A DNA stretch of 9,587 nucleotides from Clostridium sp. UBA4108. Lineage in GTDB: Bacteria; Bacillota; Clostridia; Clostridiales; Clostridiaceae. The number at the start of each line of letters is the position of its first letter. Position 1 is the first letter of the stretch. Below are positions 6,715 through 9,587 of this stretch, in pieces. The notes below the pieces were generated by a model. That model made no database searches. It was given only the letters and a program-made list of their open reading frames with translations, and was not told the DNA's origin. The position numbers and the translations under genes were made by a program. The stretch is from the NCBI GenBank assembly GCA_002381695.1, contig DFXM01000032.1:23350-32936 (forward strand), read 5' to 3'.

Positions 6715-7257
6715 TTACATATCTTTTAAACTTTTTTTCATCCACAGAATCTTAAATTTCTCACCTGCTATATCCCCATTATGGGTATCAAATTGTTGAA
6801 ACCCCGCTTTTTTATATGCTTTTATTGCTCTCTTATTAAATTCTGCTACCCCTAATCTAACATAGTTCCCTTTATAATTATGATGCTTTATTGCAAACTC
6901 TACACACTCTAATACATATTTGCTACCTAAACCTTGTCCAGTTAACTCCGGCCTTAATCCAAAACCTATCCACATTTCATAAATTTTATCTGGATTATTT
7001 TTCACTGTTTTTATGTCTACATATCCATCTCCCTCAGAATCTTCATCAACTTCTTCAAAAAATTCCATAGTAAGCTCACCTACTAAATTATTGTTTTCAT
7101 CTAAAGCCGCAAATTTTCCAAAGCCCCAGTTTTCTTCTTCTAGTAATAATTCCTCCTCATTACAATAGTCATATATAGAATATTCCCCTTTATATTTCCA
7201 ATTATTAATCATCTCTTTTGCGTACTCTTTATTCATTGGAACAAATTTATATTTCAT
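6715..7257 (-). CDS. GNAT family N-acetyltransferase (single domain)
   Basis: A 180-residue cytosolic GNAT protein that transfers acetyl from acetyl-CoA to an unidentified amine. The acetyl-CoA pyrophosphate-binding loop is GLRPELTGQGLGSKY (100-114), a variant common in small clostridial GNATs in which Thr106 takes the usual Arg/Gln position. The later helix NKRAIKAYKKAGF (131-143) is the typical motif B. A strongly acidic stretch (residues 67-78, FEEVDEDSEGDG) lies between strands of the core and is a distinctive feature. The start is ATG at 7257, with GGAGG (7266-7270) 8 nt upstream; a TTG five codons earlier would swallow that site. It is the last of three same-strand GNAT genes, 43 bp after the preceding one. 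The substrate is unknown. Confidence 0.87.
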   Translation of the reverse strand: MKYKFVPMNKEYAKEMINNWKYKGEYSIYDYCNEEELLLEEENWGFGKFAALDENNNLVGELTMEFFEEVDEDSEGDGYVDIKTVKNNPDKIYEMWIGFGLRPELTGQGLGSKYVLECVEFAIKHHNYKGNYVRLGVAEFNKRAIKAYKKAGFQQFDTHNGDIAGEKFKILWMKKSLKDM

Positions 7258-7265
7258 ATCCTCTT

Positions 7266-7270
7266 CCTCC
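7266..7270 (-). promoter_or_regulatory. Ribosome binding site deciding the single-domain GNAT start
   Basis: GGAGG on the minus strand, 8 nt from the ATG at 7257. It overlaps the alternative upstream TTG start. Confidence 0.8.
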
Positions 7271-7300
7271 AATTATACTAACTTAGGTATTTTTTGTAGA

Positions 7301-8140
7301 TTAATTTATAAACTTCCTGTAAATATCTATAACCTGAAATATCTCAAAACCCAGCGATTTATATAAATTATTTGCTTTTTCATTCCCATCTATATAACAG
7401 AGATAAATGGGTTGTACACCTTGATCTAAAGATTTATTAATAGCAAACTGAGTGATATTTTTACCATAACCCTTTCCTTGATGCTTTTGTGGAACCATTA
7501 TATTATCTATATATCCACCTTTTATAGTAACAGCTGAAATTATCTCTTCATTATTTAATGTGAGATATATTGAATCCTTATTCTCTATTAATCTATTTCT
7601 CTCTTCTTCACTCTTAGGAATAAGATATGGTTTAAAATCATACCTCTTTCGTAATTCATAAAAACACTCTTGAACGCACTTTGAATATTGGTCATAATAT
7701 TTATCTTCATAAGATACAAAATCTATATCTAAGTCAAATTGCTCTTTTTCTCTATAAATTAAATTAGGACATCTATACCACTTTTCGTATCCTAGCTTTT
7801 TATAAAATCCTGTTGAATCATTGACATCTACTCTAAATTCTGTAACTATGCATCCAGTATTTTCTTTTTCTAAATACCTAAATAGCTCATTATATAATCT
7901 TGTACCTATACCTTTTCTTCTCTCTTTTATATCTACATAAATTTGAATATTCCACAGATTTTCTTCATAAACTGATTTTATAACATATGCAAGACCTTTT
8001 ATGTTTTCATCTTTATAGATTAAAAATTCTTCTGCTCTTTCTTGGATATCCTTAATTACATCAATTTTATCTAGGATATCTCCTCTGTAAATTAATTTAT
8101 TAATCTCTTCTAAATCATCTAATTTAAACTCTCTTATCAT
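7301..8140 (-). CDS. Tandem-domain GNAT acetyltransferase
   Basis: A 279-residue protein made of two GNAT folds. Domain 1 (about 1-125) has the acetyl-CoA loop Arg74-x2-Gly77-x-Gly79 in ERRKGIGTRLYNEL and the C-terminal FYKKLGYEKW. Domain 2 (about 135-279) has Gln221-x2-Gly224-x-Gly226 in HQGKGYGKNI and the closing NNLYKSLGFEIFQ. Both loops fit the (R/Q)xxGxG consensus, so both domains could bind acetyl-CoA; this is less usual than the common case where one domain is degenerate. The start is ATG at 8140 with AAGGAG (8150-8155) 9 nt upstream; a TTG two codons earlier is only 3 nt from the site. It is the middle gene of the GNAT cluster, 62 bp after the upstream gene. The substrate is unknown. 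Confidence 0.87.
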   Translation of the reverse strand: MIREFKLDDLEEINKLIYRGDILDKIDVIKDIQERAEEFLIYKDENIKGLAYVIKSVYEENLWNIQIYVDIKERRKGIGTRLYNELFRYLEKENTGCIVTEFRVDVNDSTGFYKKLGYEKWYRCPNLIYREKEQFDLDIDFVSYEDKYYDQYSKCVQECFYELRKRYDFKPYLIPKSEEERNRLIENKDSIYLTLNNEEIISAVTIKGGYIDNIMVPQKHQGKGYGKNITQFAINKSLDQGVQPIYLCYIDGNEKANNLYKSLGFEIFQVIDIYRKFIN

Positions 8141-8149
8141 GGTCAACTT

Positions 8150-8155
8150 CTCCTT
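8150..8155 (-). promoter_or_regulatory. Ribosome binding site deciding the tandem-domain GNAT start
   Basis: AAGGAG on the minus strand, 9 nt from the ATG at 8140 but only 3 nt from the alternative TTG, which makes the ATG more likely. Confidence 0.7.
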
Positions 8156-8176
8156 TATGCTATAACCTTTACTATG

Positions 8177-8190
8177 AAATATGCATATTT
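8177..8190. repeat. 14-bp perfect palindrome between two GNAT genes
   Basis: AAATATGCATATTT is a perfect palindrome in the 62-bp gap between the first and second genes of the GNAT cluster. It may be a regulator site or chance in AT-rich DNA. Confidence 0.5.
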
Positions 8191-8202
8191 AAGACCTATA
8201 GC

Positions 8203-9090
8203 TTACATTAACTTGTATTCATACCATACACTTGATTTATATTTTGTAAAACCCTCTCTAAGATATATGTTTAATGCATTCTCATTTTCTACATCTACAC
8301 AGAGCATAGCCTTAGGCAATCCTTGAGTTCTTCCATAATCTATTGCTGCTCTTAATAAATTTTTTCCTAGTCCTTTTTCTCGATATTCTGGATTTACACA
8401 TACAACAGATATGTATGTATATTTTTCTCCTGATTCAGATTCCACTGAAGCACGTATTGTTCCTATAGCTTCATCCTTATGATAAAGTAGCATCATTCCA
8501 TCTTCTAAATGGCACTGTGGTTCGCTTTTCCAATATAAACATACATTTTCTGGCGTCCTTGGAGCATCCTCTGGAAATCCAATATTTCTAACCTTACACC
8601 AATCTACTTCATCCCTATTTTCTTCAAAAGTTCTTAACTCAAATCCATCTGGAAAAGTAGCTTTAGGAACTTCCCTATCCTCTCTTATCATAGTGAGGCT
8701 ATATCCACCTATTTTAAACTGTAAAACTGTTAATATTTCAGCTACCTTCTCATTTTTTTGATCTATATATATAAATATTTTATCTACTTCTTCTATTTCT
8801 TGTAATATTGCTCTAAGCATAATTTTATAATTATCTATTTCATTTTCAACGCTGTGAAATATTCTTAATCTACCAATTCTTCCCTGTTTATAAAAGTCAT
8901 CTAAAATAAGGGAGACTGCTCCTTTAATATTATTATCATCCACTAATATATAAGTTGGATTTTCTTCATTAACTTCAAAACCTTCTAAATCTATATCGCT
9001 TAATCCCTCATCATTAGGATCTGCTCTATATTTCTTACAATACTTAATAAAATCTTCAACCATTTCATCTTTTAATCTTTCAACTCTCAT
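8203..9090 (-). CDS. Two-domain GNAT acetyltransferase, N-terminal domain degenerate
   Basis: A 295-residue protein. The C-terminal half (about 150-295) is a clear GNAT domain: VCVNPEYREKGLGKNLL carries Arg237-x2-Gly240-x-Gly242, and ENENALNIYLREGFTKY is the following motif. The N-terminal half (about 1-140) has a GNAT-like strand/helix pattern, including an EKVAEILTVLQFKIGGY segment, but no (R/Q)xxGxG loop. It is probably a non-catalytic partner domain. This layout and length resemble the two-domain MshD-type arrangement, although the acceptor is unknown and mycothiol is not expected in this kind of organism. ATG at 9090 has GGAGG (9100-9104) 9 nt upstream. It is the promoter-proximal gene of the three-gene GNAT unit. 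Confidence 0.87.
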   Translation of the reverse strand: MRVERLKDEMVEDFIKYCKKYRADPNDEGLSDIDLEGFEVNEENPTYILVDDNNIKGAVSLILDDFYKQGRIGRLRIFHSVENEIDNYKIMLRAILQEIEEVDKIFIYIDQKNEKVAEILTVLQFKIGGYSLTMIREDREVPKATFPDGFELRTFEENRDEVDWCKVRNIGFPEDAPRTPENVCLYWKSEPQCHLEDGMMLLYHKDEAIGTIRASVESESGEKYTYISVVCVNPEYREKGLGKNLLRAAIDYGRTQGLPKAMLCVDVENENALNIYLREGFTKYKSSVWYEYKLM

Positions 9091-9135
9091 ATTACTTATC
9101 CTCCACTATCTACCTCTATAAAAATCTTACTATTT

Positions 9136-9164
9136 ATTATGTTAATCTTATATGTCCAAAACAA
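9136..9164 (-). promoter_or_regulatory. Candidate promoter of the GNAT operon
   Basis: Minus-strand TTGTTT (9159-9164) and CATAAT (9136-9141) are separated by 17 bp. The predicted start near 9129 would give a leader of about 39 nt. The -10 is good but the -35 matches only three consensus bases, and the region is AT-rich, so this is tentative. Confidence 0.35.
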
Positions 9165-9353
9165 TTCTATATTAAAGTTGAGCAGATAGCTTTAGTTTAT
9201 ATGCTGTTTCAAAATATAGTTCTAAAAATCAACACTATGCTAATGAATGCAGGACTGGACTGTAGTTTACTGATATTGCTTTTGTAAGCATTATAAAATA
9301 TGAGATTGCTAATTAAAGTTAGTTCACAAATATCACCAGAATTATTTGTTGGA

Positions 9354-9386
9354 GAAATAAAAATAACCTATGTTTTTAAACATAGG
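9354..9386 (-). terminator. Minus-strand Rho-independent terminator candidate
   Basis: Arms CCTATGTTT (9367-9375) and AAACATAGG (9378-9386) are perfect complements with a 2-nt centre, so the effective loop is about 4 nt. On the minus strand the stem is followed by TTATTTTTATTTC, a good T-rich tail. It would end a minus-strand transcript arriving from beyond the right edge of the window. Confidence 0.55.
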
Positions 9387-9420
9387 CTCTGTTAGATCAA
9401 ATTGTTGATTTGCTACACAT

Positions 9421-9452
9421 AATAAGGTTGTCCTAATTAAGACAACCTTATT
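9421..9452. repeat. Perfect 12-bp inverted repeat
   Basis: AATAAGGTTGTC and GACAACCTTATT pair perfectly around the 8-nt loop CTAATTAA. On the plus strand it is followed by TTGAATAACTTTT, a poor T-tract, so it may be a weak terminator or another structured element. Confidence 0.75.
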
Positions 9453-9474
9453 TGAATAACTTTTAATAGTTTAA

Positions 9475-9498
9475 TGAACAATATATAAAAATTGTTCA
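9475..9498. repeat. 8-bp inverted repeat
   Basis: TGAACAAT (9475-9482) and ATTGTTCA (9491-9498) are perfect complements separated by 8 nt. There is no T-tract; it could be an operator-like dyad for a gene beyond the window. Confidence 0.55.
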
Positions 9499-9587
9499 CC
9501 ATAATTTATAATATATAGATTTCAATAATGAAACTACATAATACAAATAGGTTTTTATTTTATAAACTATTTAAATTGAACTTTATA

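Larger units (their letters stand above)
9091..9587. other. Gene-free right end with several inverted repeats
   Basis: 497 bp without a convincing complete gene. The first 80 bp hold the leader and candidate promoter of the GNAT operon. Three inverted repeats follow at 9367-9386, 9421-9452 and 9475-9498. A 31-codon plus-strand frame (9300-9395) ends within this cluster and reads like the tail of a protein (SSQISPELFVGEIKI), but it has no visible ribosome site or family match. The region could be a decayed mobile-element end or an ordinary intergenic region with terminators. Confidence 0.55.

Noticed and set aside
1..9587. CRISPR arrays, tRNA or rRNA genes, or phage genes
   Set aside because: No regularly spaced repeats, no tRNA/rRNA-like conserved segments and no phage protein signatures were recognised.

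Overview
The window is strongly AT-rich, has compact operons with strong GGAGG-type ribosome binding sites, and carries protein families typical of anaerobic Firmicutes. These include a rubredoxin-fused glutamate-synthase-like enzyme, a TudS-related Fe-S protein and a Gram-positive lipoprotein solute-binding protein. A chromosomal segment of a Clostridium (sensu stricto) or close relative fits best. The species cannot be fixed from the sequence alone.

Layout. Positions 62-2039 hold two minus-strand genes. A rubredoxin / FMN-glutamate-synthase-domain protein (642-2039) is transcribed toward a small TudS-related putative desulfidase (62-550), with a 14-bp-arm hairpin between them. A gene-free, very AT-rich divergent region (2040-2485) carries a candidate promoter for the rubredoxin fusion with an unusual 19-bp spacer containing short palindromes. 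Positions 2486-6624 are a plus-strand ABC import operon: ATPase, two permeases and a lipoprotein solute-binding protein, in the order ugpC-ugpA-ugpE-ugpB. The first three genes overlap at their ends, and the operon closes with a strong hairpin at 6633-6677. Positions 6715-9090 are three minus-strand GNAT acetyltransferase genes (one single-domain, two double-domain) in a probable operon converging on the same hairpin. Positions 9091-9587 contain no convincing gene but hold a candidate GNAT promoter and three inverted repeats, one a good minus-strand terminator for something beyond the window.

How they work together. The ABC operon is a self-contained importer, most likely for sn-glycerol-3-phosphate or a glycerophosphodiester. 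The FWHSM motif and several pocket positions match E. coli UgpB, but one acidic pocket residue appears replaced. The rubredoxin fusion probably takes electrons from a reduced carrier for an FMN/3Fe-4S reductive reaction. It lacks the glutaminase domain, so glutamate synthesis from glutamine is not assured. The GNAT genes probably acetylate small molecules or proteins, but their substrates cannot be read from sequence.

No wholly new system stands out. The items most worth a second look are the rubredoxin-GOGAT fusion and its promoter, the three-gene five-domain GNAT cluster, the altered UgpB pocket, and the repeat-rich right end, which may be a mobile-element scar. Several gene starts were shortened from the longest open frame because the Shine-Dalgarno sequence lies inside the longer version.
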